Part shown: in pieces, positions 18,471 through 27,441 of the stretch
Numbering within the stretch: position 1 is the first letter of the stretch
Layout: each line of letters opens with the position of its first letter
Assembly: GCA_938048455.1 (NCBI GenBank)
Contig: CALIUY010000017.1
Span: 62,001 to 126,000 of the forward strand
Origin: an uncultured Desulfobacterales bacterium
GTDB taxonomy: Bacteria > Desulfobacterota > Desulfobacteria > Desulfobacterales > SpSt-501
Length of the DNA stretch: 64,000 nucleotides
Direction: 5' to 3'
Position numbers and translations under genes: made by a program
The notes under the pieces: model-generated
Seen by the model: the letters and a program-made list of their open reading frames with translations, nothing else
Told to the model about the DNA's origin: nothing
The model's database searches: none

Positions 18471-19810
18471 ACTCCGCCGACGGCTGGTCGCCGGCGCGGG
18501 AGGAACCCGCCGGCGGATTTCTCAAGTCCCCCCCCGTCGAGGAGGCGGGCCGAGACGCTCGGCCGCAACGGGAAGCCCCGCCGGACCCCTTCTTCGCCGG
18601 GATCTTCCCGGGCCTTCCCCGGGGGGAGCGCTTTCGCCGCACGGCCGCGGAAACGCTCAACCGCTCGGATCGTTTCGGGGTGATCCTCCTGCGTCGTCTC
18701 GGGGGGGAGCGCGAATCTCCTGCCGCCCGCCCCGTCTTGGAAGCCCCCTCCCCGCCGGCGTCGCTCCGCAGCCGTCCGGAGGGCCTCTGGGGCCTCGAGG
18801 ACGAAGGCGAGCTGGCCGTGATCCTGCCGGGCGCGGGTTCCGCGGCGTGCCTGGAGTTCGCCGCGCGCCTGCAGCACGAAATCGAGGAGCTCACGGCCGT
18901 ATCCCCGATCGCCGGGATCGCCCTCTACCCGACCCTCGACGACGCTCGGCCGCGGATCTTCGAAAACGCGCGCCTGGCCCTCGATCACGCCGCCTTCTAC
19001 GGCCCCGGCGGCCGCGCTCTCTTCGACGCCACCACCCTCAACATCAGCGGGGACCGACGCTTTGAAGCAGGCGATCTCGTGGGCGCCCAGGCCGAATTCG
19101 AGCGCGCCCTCGCGCTCGATCCCGCCCACGGGAATGTCCTGAACAGCCTCGGCGTCTGTCTGGCGCTGCGCGGCGATTCCGAGGGCGCCCTCGAGCGCTT
19201 CTCGGCGGCGATCCGCCTGGACCGCGGCGAGTACATGGCCGTTTACAACCTGGGTCTCGTGCACGCACTGAACGGTCGGCTGGAAACCGCACTCGGCTTT
19301 TTCCTGCGGGCGGCCGAGCTGCGCGCCGACGTCTACGAGATCCATCTGGAACTGGGGAAGACCTACCTCGCGCTCGGGCAACCCGAGGCCGCGCGGAGCC
19401 ACCTCGAGCAGGCCGCGCGCCTGGGCGGCCGCGGCTCGGCCGTCTTCCGGCTTCTCGGCGAGTGTCACGAGCGAACCGGAAACCCGCAACGGGCGGCCTC
19501 GGCCTACCAAAAGGCCGTTCAAGTGAACCCCGCCGACGCCCAGGCCCTCTCGCGCTTGGGCACCCTGTACGCGGCCCGGGGGGAAAACGAGGAAATCGCG
19601 CTGCTCTTCTGCCGCGAAAGCGCCCGACTGGCCCCCGGCGACGCGGGCGTGCGCGAGCGGCTCGGCCGGCTGCTTCTGCGGGCCGGCCGTCTCGAGGAGG
19701 CGCTCGCCGAGCTGGAGGCGGCCTGTCGTCTGGGCGAAAACCTCGTCGAGGAAATCGCCGCGCTGCGCCGGCGGCTCGGGAAGGCCGCCGCGGGGGAGGC
19801 TGCGCCATGA
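18467..19810 (+). CDS. GGDEF-like / TPR repeat protein
   Basis: A 447-residue soluble protein. After a disordered N-terminus, residues about 55-195 resemble a degenerate diguanylate-cyclase (GGDEF) fold. The strand/helix pattern fits, with ILPGAGS where the signature should be and no GG[DE]EF, so catalysis is unlikely. Residues about 200-430 are six or so TPR units. It is translationally coupled to selA (ATGA) and to gmhA (ATGA). Homologues next to selA are known in deltaproteobacteria, but the function is unknown; a scaffolding role is inference. Confidence 0.7.
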   Translation: MNSADGWSPAREEPAGGFLKSPPVEEAGRDARPQREAPPDPFFAGIFPGLPRGERFRRTAAETLNRSDRFGVILLRRLGGERESPAARPVLEAPSPPASLRSRPEGLWGLEDEGELAVILPGAGSAACLEFAARLQHEIEELTAVSPIAGIALYPTLDDARPRIFENARLALDHAAFYGPGGRALFDATTLNISGDRRFEAGDLVGAQAEFERALALDPAHGNVLNSLGVCLALRGDSEGALERFSAAIRLDRGEYMAVYNLGLVHALNGRLETALGFFLRAAELRADVYEIHLELGKTYLALGQPEAARSHLEQAARLGGRGSAVFRLLGECHERTGNPQRAASAYQKAVQVNPADAQALSRLGTLYAARGENEEIALLFCRESARLAPGDAGVRERLGRLLLRAGRLEEALAELEAACRLGENLVEEIAALRRRLGKAAAGEAAP

Positions 19811-20448
19811 ACGTGGAGGAACAATGGCTCGAAGCCGCGCTGCAAGAGCACCAGCGGGCGGTGCGGTTGGCCGTGGACTCCCAGCGCCGCAAAATTCTTC
19901 AGGCCGCCGAAACGATCGCCGCCTGCCTCCTGCGCGGGGGAAAGGTGCTGCTCTTCGGCAACGGAGGAAGCGCGGCGGACGCCCAGCATTTCGCCGCCGA
20001 ATTCGTGAACCGCTTCCGCTTCGATCGGCCGCCGCTTGCCGCCCTCGCCCTGACGACCGACGCCGCGGTGCTGACGAGCATCGCCAACGATTCACGCTTC
20101 GAGCGGATCTTCGCCCGCCAGGTTCAGGCTCTCGGCCGCGCCGGCGATATCGCCTGGGCGTTGAGCACCAGCGGGGAATCGCCGAATGTCCTCGCGGGAA
20201 TCGCCGCCGCCCGCGAAACGGGCCTCCGGACGATCGTCTTCACCGGACGAGGGGGAAGGCTGGCGCAAGGGGGGGCCGACATCGTGCTGCAGGTCGAAGC
20301 CGCGGAAACGGCCCGGATCCAGGAAGCCCATTTGCTTCTCGGGCATCTGATCTGCGGGCTGGTGGAGGAACGGCTCTTCGGGACCGCCGCGGAATCCCGC
20401 CACGGCCCCCCGCCGTTCCCCTCCAAGGAGAGCCCCGGTCCGCCTTGA
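19807..20448 (+). CDS. gmhA: Sedoheptulose-7-phosphate isomerase / SIS-domain protein
   Basis: Converts sedoheptulose 7-phosphate to D-glycero-D-manno-heptose 7-phosphate, the first step of ADP-heptose synthesis for the LPS core. The SIS-domain hallmarks are present: FGNGGSAADAQHFAAEFVNRF, ALSTSGESPNV and FTGRGG, plus the C-terminal QEAHLLLGHLIC helix with the catalytic Glu/His. The 213 residues include a Pro-rich tail of about 20 residues. Its stop overlaps the -35 of the next promoter. Confidence 0.92.
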   Translation: MNVEEQWLEAALQEHQRAVRLAVDSQRRKILQAAETIAACLLRGGKVLLFGNGGSAADAQHFAAEFVNRFRFDRPPLAALALTTDAAVLTSIANDSRFERIFARQVQALGRAGDIAWALSTSGESPNVLAGIAAARETGLRTIVFTGRGGRLAQGGADIVLQVEAAETARIQEAHLLLGHLICGLVEERLFGTAAESRHGPPPFPSKESPGPP

Positions 20449-20473
20449 CATCGCCTTGTTTTTCGCTTTTAAG
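20445..20473 (+). promoter_or_regulatory. Sigma-70 promoter for the fmdB-hemC operon
   Basis: A perfect -35 TTGACA, 17 nt, TTTAAG, embedded in the end of gmhA and the AT-richer gap after it. It leaves a leader of about 78 nt before the fmdB-like ATG. Confidence 0.6.
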
Positions 20474-20557
20474 CCGTTATTTTCAACGGGAAGCGCGAGA
20501 TCCGAGAGGGCTTTCGTTGCCGAGCGGTTTCCGTCCGGCGGTCATCGAAGGAGGAAC

Positions 20558-20785
20558 ATGCCGATCTACGAATACCATTGTGAAAAATGCGGCGAGGACT
20601 TCGAGTGTCTCGTCCTGGGTTCCGAAAAGGTGCTCTGCCGGAAGTGCCGCAGCGGCCGCATCCGCAAACGGATTTCCGCCTGCGGCTTCGTGAGCAAAGG
20701 CTCGGGCGGGGAGACCGTGAAAAAGGCGGCCGGGTCCGCCTGCGGCTCTTGCAGCGCCGGAAGCTGCACGAGCTGCCGAAGCTGA
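20558..20785 (+). CDS. FmdB-type zinc ribbon protein
   Basis: A 75-residue protein beginning MPIYEYHCEKCG, the standard FmdB start, with a CxxC...CxxC zinc ribbon (CEKCG and CRKCR). It ends in a Ser/Cys-rich tail with five further cysteines. AAGGAGG sits 3-10 nt upstream. The family is annotated as putative regulatory proteins; the exact role is unknown. Its stop overlaps the hemC start (TGATG), an arrangement also seen in Geobacter-type genomes. Confidence 0.9.
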   Translation: MPIYEYHCEKCGEDFECLVLGSEKVLCRKCRSGRIRKRISACGFVSKGSGGETVKKAAGSACGSCSAGSCTSCRS

Positions 20786-21720
20786 TGGCCGAAACCCTCG
20801 TCATCGGCACCCGCGGCAGCCCGCTCGCCCTCCGGCAAGCCGAGACGGTGGGCGAGGCGCTCGAGCGGCTGTGGCCCGATCTCAAGGTGCGACTGGAGAT
20901 CATCCGCACGCGCGGGGACCGCTTTCTCGAGGCGCCCCTTGCGGCCGTGGGCGGCAAAGGGTTGTTCGTGAAGGAAATCGAGGAGAGTCTGCTCGCGGGC
21001 CGTGCGGATCTCGCCGTCCACAGCCTCAAGGACGTTCCCGCGGAAACCGCGGCCGGATTGACCTTCGGGGCGATCCCCGCCCGCGAGAACCCCGGCGATG
21101 CGCTGATCTCCCGCCGGGGAGAGCGCCTCGCCGAGCTTCCCCCCGGAAGCCGTGTCGGAACCAGCAGCCTGCGCCGCGCCGCCCAGCTGCGGCGGCTGCG
21201 GCCCGACCTCGAACTGCTTTCGCTGCGGGGCAACGTGGAAACGCGCCTGCGCAAACTGGACTCCGGTGAGCTCGAGGCGGTGGTGCTGGCCACGGCCGGC
21301 CTGAACCGCCTCGGCCTCGCCGCCCGGATCTGCGAGCGCTTCGATCCCGAGCGGCTGCTGCCCGCGGTCGGACAGGGGGCGCTCTGCGTTCAGATCCGGG
21401 AGGGGGATCCGCGCACGGCCGAGCGGGTCGCCCCCCTCGACCACGCGCCCACCCGAACCGCCGTCGCCGCCGAGCGGGCCTTTTTGCAACGCCTGGAGGG
21501 CGGCTGCCAAGTGCCGATCGCCGGTTTCGCCCAGCTCCGGGGCGGGACGGTCGAGCTGCGGGGGCTGGTCAGCGACTTGAAGGGGGAGCGCGTCGTCAGC
21601 GGGGCGGTCCGCGGCGATGCCGGCCGGCCGCGGGAGCTCGGTGTCGCCCTGGCCGAAGAGCTCCTCGGGCGGGGCGCAGCCGACATCCTGGCGGCGCTCG
21701 ACGGGAAAGGACGGGCATGA
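20785..21720 (+). CDS. hemC: Hydroxymethylbilane synthase (porphobilinogen deaminase)
   Basis: Polymerises four porphobilinogens into hydroxymethylbilane. The 311 residues carry IGTRGSPLAL, the HSLKDVP active-site block, GTSSLRR, and the dipyrromethane-attaching Cys in EGGCQVPI. It is coupled to the upstream zinc-ribbon gene by TGATG and to cobA/hemD by ATGA, so tetrapyrrole precursor enzymes are made together. Confidence 0.97.
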   Translation: MAETLVIGTRGSPLALRQAETVGEALERLWPDLKVRLEIIRTRGDRFLEAPLAAVGGKGLFVKEIEESLLAGRADLAVHSLKDVPAETAAGLTFGAIPARENPGDALISRRGERLAELPPGSRVGTSSLRRAAQLRRLRPDLELLSLRGNVETRLRKLDSGELEAVVLATAGLNRLGLAARICERFDPERLLPAVGQGALCVQIREGDPRTAERVAPLDHAPTRTAVAAERAFLQRLEGGCQVPIAGFAQLRGGTVELRGLVSDLKGERVVSGAVRGDAGRPRELGVALAEELLGRGAADILAALDGKGRA

Positions 21721-23258
21721 ATCCGGACCCCGCCCCCGTTTACCTGGTCGGTGCCGGCCCCGGCGATCCGGGCTTGATCACGCTGCGGGGGATCGAATGC
21801 CTCGGCCGGGCGGAGGTCGTGGTCTACGATTATCTCGCCGCCCCCGAGCTGTTGCGCCATGCGCCGGCCCAGGCGGAGAAGGTCTACGCCGGCAAACAGG
21901 CCGGCGACCACGCCCTTTCCCAGCAGGACATCAACGCCCTTCTCGTCGAGCGGGCGCGCGCCGGAAAAACCGTGGTGCGCCTGAAGGGCGGCGACCCCTT
22001 CGTCTTCGGTCGCGGCGGGGAAGAGGCCGAGGCCCTCGCGCAGGCGGGCATCCCCTTCGAAGTCGTCCCCGGGGTTTCCTCCGCGGTCGCCGCCCCGGCC
22101 TACGCCGGAATCCCCCTGAGCCACCGGCGGCTCACCTCGACCATCACCCTCGTCACCGGCCACGAGGATCCCGCCAAGGCCGGCTCCGGGATCGACTGGG
22201 CCTGCCTCGCCCGCGGGACCGGGACCCTCGTTTTCCTCATGGGGGTCAACACCCTGTCCGCCATCACCTCCAGCCTGGCCGCCCACGGACGCGACCCGGC
22301 GACGCCGGCCGCCGTCGTGCGCTGGGGAACGACCCCCCGGCAGCAGACCGTGACCGGAACCCTGGCCGATATCGCCGCGCGAACCCGCGAGGCGGGCATC
22401 CGGCCGCCGGCGCTGATCGTGATCGGAGAGGTCGTGCGCCTGCGGGAGCGGCTCAACTGGTTTGAACGTCGGCCCCTTTTCGGTCGCCGGATCGTCGTCA
22501 CCCGCGCCCGCGAACAGGCGAGCGATCTCGTTCGCCGGCTGACGGACCTGGGTGCGGAATGCCTCGAGACGCCGGCCATCCGGATCGCCCCGCCGCCCGA
22601 CTGGCGGCCGCTCGACGCAGCGATCGCCGATCTCTCCTCCACCGACTGGGTGATCTTCACCAGCGTCAACGGCGTCGACTTCTTCTTCCAACGCCTCGAA
22701 GCGACCGGCCGCGACGCGCGGGCGCTGGCGGGGGTCAAAACGGCCGCCATCGGTCCGGCGACCGCCGCGCGGCTCAAGCGCCACGGCATCCGCAGCGATC
22801 TCCTCCCCGAGACCTACCGCGCCGAAGCGATCGTCGAGGCCTTCCGGCGTGAAGCGCTCTCCGGCCGCGTCGTCCTGTTGCCGCGCGCCGCGGAGGCGCG
22901 GCCGGTTCTGCCCCGGGAGCTCGCCGCCCTGGGGGCCGTGGTGCGCGAGGTGGAAGCCTACCGGACCCTTCCGGCCGAATCCGATGCCGCCGAGCTCCTG
23001 GCCCGCCTCGAAGAGCGCACGATTGACCTGATCACCTTCACGAGTTCCTCGACCGTCAGCCATTTTCTGAAGCGGCTTCCTCCGGCGCGCCTTGCCGGCC
23101 TGATCGCCGGCATCCCCTGCGCCTGCATCGGCCCGATCACGGCCGAAACGGCCCGGCGCGCAGGCCTGGAGGTCGCGGTCGAGGCCTCGGTCTACACCAT
23201 CGAGGGGCTGGTCGAGGCGATCCTCGCCTGGGCGCGGATGCCCCGGAACACCCCCTGA
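21717..23258 (+). CDS. cobA/hemD: Fused uroporphyrinogen-III C-methyltransferase / uroporphyrinogen-III synthase
   Basis: A 513-residue fusion. Residues about 1-245 are the SAM-dependent methyltransferase CobA (VGAGPGDPGLITLRG, VRLKGGDPFVFGRGGEE, GIPLSHR), which makes precorrin-2. Residues about 255-510 are HemD (RIVVTRAREQA, WVIFTSVNGVDFF, FTSSSTV), which closes the macrocycle to uroporphyrinogen III. The fusion commits hydroxymethylbilane from HemC directly towards siroheme, cobalamin or heme d1-type products. The architecture is common in clostridia and deltaproteobacteria. Confidence 0.96.
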   Translation: MNPDPAPVYLVGAGPGDPGLITLRGIECLGRAEVVVYDYLAAPELLRHAPAQAEKVYAGKQAGDHALSQQDINALLVERARAGKTVVRLKGGDPFVFGRGGEEAEALAQAGIPFEVVPGVSSAVAAPAYAGIPLSHRRLTSTITLVTGHEDPAKAGSGIDWACLARGTGTLVFLMGVNTLSAITSSLAAHGRDPATPAAVVRWGTTPRQQTVTGTLADIAARTREAGIRPPALIVIGEVVRLRERLNWFERRPLFGRRIVVTRAREQASDLVRRLTDLGAECLETPAIRIAPPPDWRPLDAAIADLSSTDWVIFTSVNGVDFFFQRLEATGRDARALAGVKTAAIGPATAARLKRHGIRSDLLPETYRAEAIVEAFRREALSGRVVLLPRAAEARPVLPRELAALGAVVREVEAYRTLPAESDAAELLARLEERTIDLITFTSSSTVSHFLKRLPPARLAGLIAGIPCACIGPITAETARRAGLEVAVEASVYTIEGLVEAILAWARMPRNTP

Positions 23259-23288
23259 TCCTTTTGCGACCCGAGGGGAGGCCGTCGC

Positions 23289-23624
23289 ATGGAGATCGAT
23301 TGCGAGGAGAAAGAGGACGCCCTCTGCATCCGGCTGGGCGGGCGGCTGGACGCGGAGTCGGCGCCGGAGGCGGAGCGCCGGGTCCGTCAGGCTCTGGAGG
23401 AGGGCAAAAGGCGGCTGCTCTTTGACTTAAGCCGCCTCGACTACATCAGCAGCGCCGGACTGCGGGTGATTTTGATGGCGCTGAAAACGCTGATCCCCGC
23501 AGGCGGCAAGGTCGTTTTGTGCGGGCCCACACCGCACGTGCGCGAAATCTTCGAAGTCAGCCGTTTTTCGACGCTCTTGCCGATCGCCGAAACCGCCGCG
23601 GCGGGCTGGCGGCTGATGGAATGA
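23289..23624 (+). CDS. STAS-domain anti-sigma factor antagonist
   Basis: A 111-residue single STAS domain of the SpoIIAA/RsbV type with the phosphorylatable serine region DYISSAGLRVIL. Such proteins switch partner-kinase anti-sigma factors or act in other partner-switching modules. No RsbW-like kinase or PP2C phosphatase is adjacent, so the partner is unknown. GGGGAGG precedes the ATG; it lies 30 bp after cobA/hemD in the same operon. Confidence 0.88.
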   Translation: MEIDCEEKEDALCIRLGGRLDAESAPEAERRVRQALEEGKRRLLFDLSRLDYISSAGLRVILMALKTLIPAGGKVVLCGPTPHVREIFEVSRFSTLLPIAETAAAGWRLME

Positions 23625-23688
23625 GGCCTGTTTCGGAGCGGCCCCTCCTCCCGGTCGGCTGCCGCATCCGAACACGCAAGTCCACGCC

Positions 23689-24690
23689 ATGCACCGGAAT
23701 GTGCCCCATACGCTGATCGACCCTTGCAACCGGCGCCTGAACTACCTGCGGATCTCGGTCACCGACCGCTGCAACCTGCACTGCGCCTATTGCACCCCCC
23801 TCGAAGAGGACCGCAGGCTCGAACACGCCGAGATCCTGCGCTACGAGGAGATTCTGCGCCTGGTGCGGATCGGCGTACGCCTGGGAATCGAAAAAATCCG
23901 CATCACGGGGGGTGAGCCCCTCCTGCGTCGCGATCTTCCGACCCTGCTCGCCGCGATCCACCGGCTGCCCGGCATCCGCGACCTTTCGCTGACGACCAAC
24001 GGGCTTCTGCTCGAGGAGCACCTCGAACGGCTGGTCGCGGCGGGGCTCCGGCGCGTCAACGTGAGCCTCGACACGCTCCAACGGGAGCGCTACCGCCGGA
24101 TCACCGGGGTCGACGCCCTGGAGCGTGTGCTCGCAGCGATCGAGGCCGCCCTCGCCGCCGGCCTGCATCCCGTCAAGATCAACGTGGTCGCGCTGCCCGG
24201 GGTGAACGAGGACGAGCTGCTCGACCTGGCGCGGCTGTCGCTGACGCGGCCGCTTCATGTCCGCTTCATCGAGTTCATGCCGATCGGCCGCTCCCGCCTG
24301 AGCGCGCGCCCCCCGCTGCTCGTGCCCGAAATCCGGCGCCTTCTGGCCCCGCTGGGCGAGCTTTCGCCCGTTCCGCGGGACGAGATGGACGGACCGGCGC
24401 AGCGCTGGCGGATCCCGGGAGCCGCGGGAGAGATCGGCTTCATTCCCGCGATCAGCCACCACTTCTGCCGCCGCTGCAACCGCCTGCGGCTGACCGCCGC
24501 CGGAAGTCTCCGCCCCTGCCTGCTCTCGGACCGCGAGGAGGACCTCAAGGGGCCGCTGCGCGCCGGAGCGAGCGACGAGGCGCTGGCGGCGATCTTCCTC
24601 GCCGCCGCCCGTCACAAACCCTCGGATCACGCGCTCGCCGCCGGCGAGCCGGCCCATGTCTGCTGTCAGATGCAATCGATCGGCGGCTGA
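23689..24690 (+). CDS. moaA: GTP 3',8-cyclase MoaA
   Basis: A radical SAM enzyme that, with MoaC, converts GTP to cyclic pyranopterin monophosphate for molybdenum/tungsten cofactor. The N-terminal cluster motif is CNLHCAYC, followed by TGGEPLLR. The C-terminal second cluster site is CRRCNRLRLTAAGSLRPC, and the protein ends in the conserved Gly-Gly (SIGG). The 333-residue length is canonical. No other moa gene is in the window. Confidence 0.96.
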   Translation: MHRNVPHTLIDPCNRRLNYLRISVTDRCNLHCAYCTPLEEDRRLEHAEILRYEEILRLVRIGVRLGIEKIRITGGEPLLRRDLPTLLAAIHRLPGIRDLSLTTNGLLLEEHLERLVAAGLRRVNVSLDTLQRERYRRITGVDALERVLAAIEAALAAGLHPVKINVVALPGVNEDELLDLARLSLTRPLHVRFIEFMPIGRSRLSARPPLLVPEIRRLLAPLGELSPVPRDEMDGPAQRWRIPGAAGEIGFIPAISHHFCRRCNRLRLTAAGSLRPCLLSDREEDLKGPLRAGASDEALAAIFLAAARHKPSDHALAAGEPAHVCCQMQSIGG

Positions 24691-24720
24691 TCCCTTGGCA
24701 ACCCCCGAAAGGAGGAATCC

Positions 24721-25209
<489 letters not shown>

Positions 25210-25233
25210 GAACCTTCGGGAGCAGAAGCCTCC

Positions 25234-26364
25234 ATGGAGCGTCGCCGTTTCCTGAAGAGTCTTTTCGCCGCCGCGGCGGCCGGCCTTTTCGGCCGCCCCT
25301 CCCGGTCGCCGGCCGCGGCCGATGCCGCCGCGGCCGGCGGGGTCATCGACTTCTACGGCCATTTCTCGAGCCTGCGGGTCATCGATTTCCTCGAGTCCCA
25401 CGGCGGGTTGCGGCCGCACCCCTTCCGCCGGTTGTTCGCGAACACCGCCGAGCTGATCGATCCCGGCCGGCGCCTCGCCCTGATGGAGGAATGCGGCATC
25501 GACCACTCCGTTCTCGTGCCGCTGCCATGGCTCGAGACCGCCCCCGCCGTGTGGGCCGACCCCCGGCGCTGCCTCGAGGCCGCGCGCCTCTTGAACGACG
25601 ATCTCGCCGCCGTGGCGGCGAGTCACCCGAAGCGTTTCTCGGCGGTCGCGGTCCTGCCCACCCCAAACCGCGAGGTGCTGCTCGAAGAGTTCCGGCGCGC
25701 GCTCGACGAACTCGGCATGGTGGGCGGGCTTTTCGTCACCGGCCCCACGGTCAAGCGCCCCGACCACCCCGACCTCGAGGCGCTTTACGCCGAGGCCGCC
25801 CGACGCGATGTGCCGCTCTGGATCCACCCCTCGCGCCCCCCGAGCGTCGCCGATTACCTCGATGAGCCCGAGTCGCGCTATCAGATCTGGCAAACCCTCT
25901 CCTGGCTCCAGGACAGCTCGGCCGCCATGGTGCGAATCGTCTTCGCCGGCGTCTTCCTGCGCCATCCCGGCCTCAAGCTCGTGATCCATCACCACGGGGC
26001 GCTCGTTCCCCTCTTCGCCCAACGCATGCAGTACGGCTGGGACTATTTCGAGCAGAACACGGGGATGCGGCAGCCCACCCCGATCCGGCCTCCCTACATC
26101 GAGCATTTCCGAAACTTCTACTGCGACACGGCCACCCAGGGAACCGCCCCGCCGCTGATCGAGATGGCGGTCTCCTTCTTCGGCGCCGAGCGCGTGCTCT
26201 TCGGCTCGGATGCCCCGATGGACGCCTCCGGGGGGCGACACTTCACGCGCGACGCGCTGGCAAGTGTGGGCCGGGCGGGGCTTCGGGCCGAAGAGAAGGA
26301 AAAGATCCTGCGCCGCAATGCGCTCCGGTTGCTGAAAAGGGCGGAAATCCCCGGGAAGGGCTAG
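25234..26364 (+). CDS. Exported amidohydrolase-family protein with altered metal motif
   Basis: A 376-residue TIM-barrel protein of the amidohydrolase-2/ACMSD-like family. A twin-arginine-type start (RRRFLKSLF) and Ala-rich hydrophobic stretch suggest Tat export. The family DxHxH motif reads D39-F-Y41-G-H43: the first metal His is replaced by Tyr, while WIHPS, IHHHG and FGSDAPM near the C-terminus remain. It may bind metal differently or act on another substrate. It is the last gene of the fmdB operon, and its TAG overlaps the convergent gene's TAG in a shared CTAG. Confidence 0.75.
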   Translation: MERRRFLKSLFAAAAAGLFGRPSRSPAAADAAAAGGVIDFYGHFSSLRVIDFLESHGGLRPHPFRRLFANTAELIDPGRRLALMEECGIDHSVLVPLPWLETAPAVWADPRRCLEAARLLNDDLAAVAASHPKRFSAVAVLPTPNREVLLEEFRRALDELGMVGGLFVTGPTVKRPDHPDLEALYAEAARRDVPLWIHPSRPPSVADYLDEPESRYQIWQTLSWLQDSSAAMVRIVFAGVFLRHPGLKLVIHHHGALVPLFAQRMQYGWDYFEQNTGMRQPTPIRPPYIEHFRNFYCDTATQGTAPPLIEMAVSFFGAERVLFGSDAPMDASGGRHFTRDALASVGRAGLRAEEKEKILRRNALRLLKRAEIPGKG

Positions 26365-27320
26365 AAGGTCTTCGCCAGGCGGAAGACCCCCTTGTTTCCC
26401 TGAGGACGGTTTTCCGCCTCGAACTCGCGGTAGGCGTGGAGGAACACCGACCAGCTCCCCCAGCGGAACTTGAGGCCGGGGCCGATCCCCAGAACTCGCT
26501 CGCGCGAGCGGGAAAGAGGCTCCCCGTCCAGGCGGTCGTCGCTCACCTGTTTCAACCCGTAGGCCGACAGCCCGAGCCGCAGCCCCTCGATCGCTTCGAA
26601 GGAGACCGCGACATTGGCGTGGACGGCCTGGCCCGGCTGCGCCCGTTCGGCTCCCAGCCGGTCGAACGGATCGCGGTTCTCGAAGTTGTAGAGGTAATGA
26701 AGGCGCGTGCTCGCCTCGAGCCGGGGCGTCGGCACCCAGGTCGCGGCGTAATAGGGGTTGAAGCTCACGAGATGGGTGCCGACGTTGACCGCGGAGCGGC
26801 TCGCGTAGTCGCCGGTCGGCAGTTTGAAGAGCAGGTTCACCCGCTGGAAGAGGGAGGTCCCGCCGAGCCTCGCCTCGGGCCACTGGAGGAAGGCGGGGCA
26901 GACCGTGACATCGCCGAAACCGCGGTCCGTGTCCCGCGGGCCGAAGTCGGTATCGAGGTCGATCCGGACCAAGGGAACCAGGACCTCCAGCCCGTACCAG
27001 GCGCCGAGGAGCTTCGTGCGGCTCATCCAGGCGACGTGGGTGACGGCGGAGAAGATCTCCGCACGGTTTTCCCCCGGGCGCCGACCGCCGTCGGCGTCTC
27101 GGAAGCTGCCGGCGCGATAAAGGCTCAGGGTTTCCTGGACGAGCCAGCCCGGAAAGGCGATCCCGTCCTGGAAATTCGTGTCCCCGAGGTTGACGGGGGG
27201 AAGGGAGAGATCGGCCGCCAGGCCGGCGGCGGCGCTCCAGAGCCCGAACGCCGCAACCGCCAAGATGCGTCCTCCGCGCCGACGAAACCCCCCGCCGCGC
27301 GGCGATCTTTTCGACCGCAT
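26361..27320 (-). CDS. Outer-membrane SphA-like (phenol meta-pathway) family protein
   Basis: A 319-residue predicted beta-barrel of the 'MetA-pathway of phenol degradation' transporter family, suggested to take up hydrophobic or aromatic compounds. Features are a signal peptide ending near AAGLAAD and alternating amphipathic strands such as LLFKLPTGDYAS and GIGPGLKFRWG. The chain ends in Phe (RLAKTF), the usual signal for BAM-mediated assembly. The start at 27320 is preferred because GGAGG lies 7 nt upstream, although ATGs at 27347 and 27395 are in frame. It has its own TTGACA promoter. No aromatic-degradation enzymes are nearby. Confidence 0.75.
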   Translation of the reverse strand: MRSKRSPRGGGFRRRGGRILAVAAFGLWSAAAGLAADLSLPPVNLGDTNFQDGIAFPGWLVQETLSLYRAGSFRDADGGRRPGENRAEIFSAVTHVAWMSRTKLLGAWYGLEVLVPLVRIDLDTDFGPRDTDRGFGDVTVCPAFLQWPEARLGGTSLFQRVNLLFKLPTGDYASRSAVNVGTHLVSFNPYYAATWVPTPRLEASTRLHYLYNFENRDPFDRLGAERAQPGQAVHANVAVSFEAIEGLRLGLSAYGLKQVSDDRLDGEPLSRSRERVLGIGPGLKFRWGSWSVFLHAYREFEAENRPQGNKGVFRLAKTF

Positions 27321-27412
27321 CTTACGCCTCCGCCCGCCGTGCCCCATGGCCTCTTCCTTTCTCCTTCCGCGACCGGGCATCGCGCGCCCCCCCAAGGCGC
27401 GAACCGTGCGCG

Positions 27413-27441
27413 CTTTTAGGACACCGGCCGACGGCTGTCAA
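27413..27441 (-). promoter_or_regulatory. Sigma-70 promoter for the SphA-like gene
   Basis: On the minus strand: TTGACA (perfect), 17 nt, TAAAAG. The -35 overlaps the patB stop codon. The leader would be about 86 nt. Confidence 0.6.
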
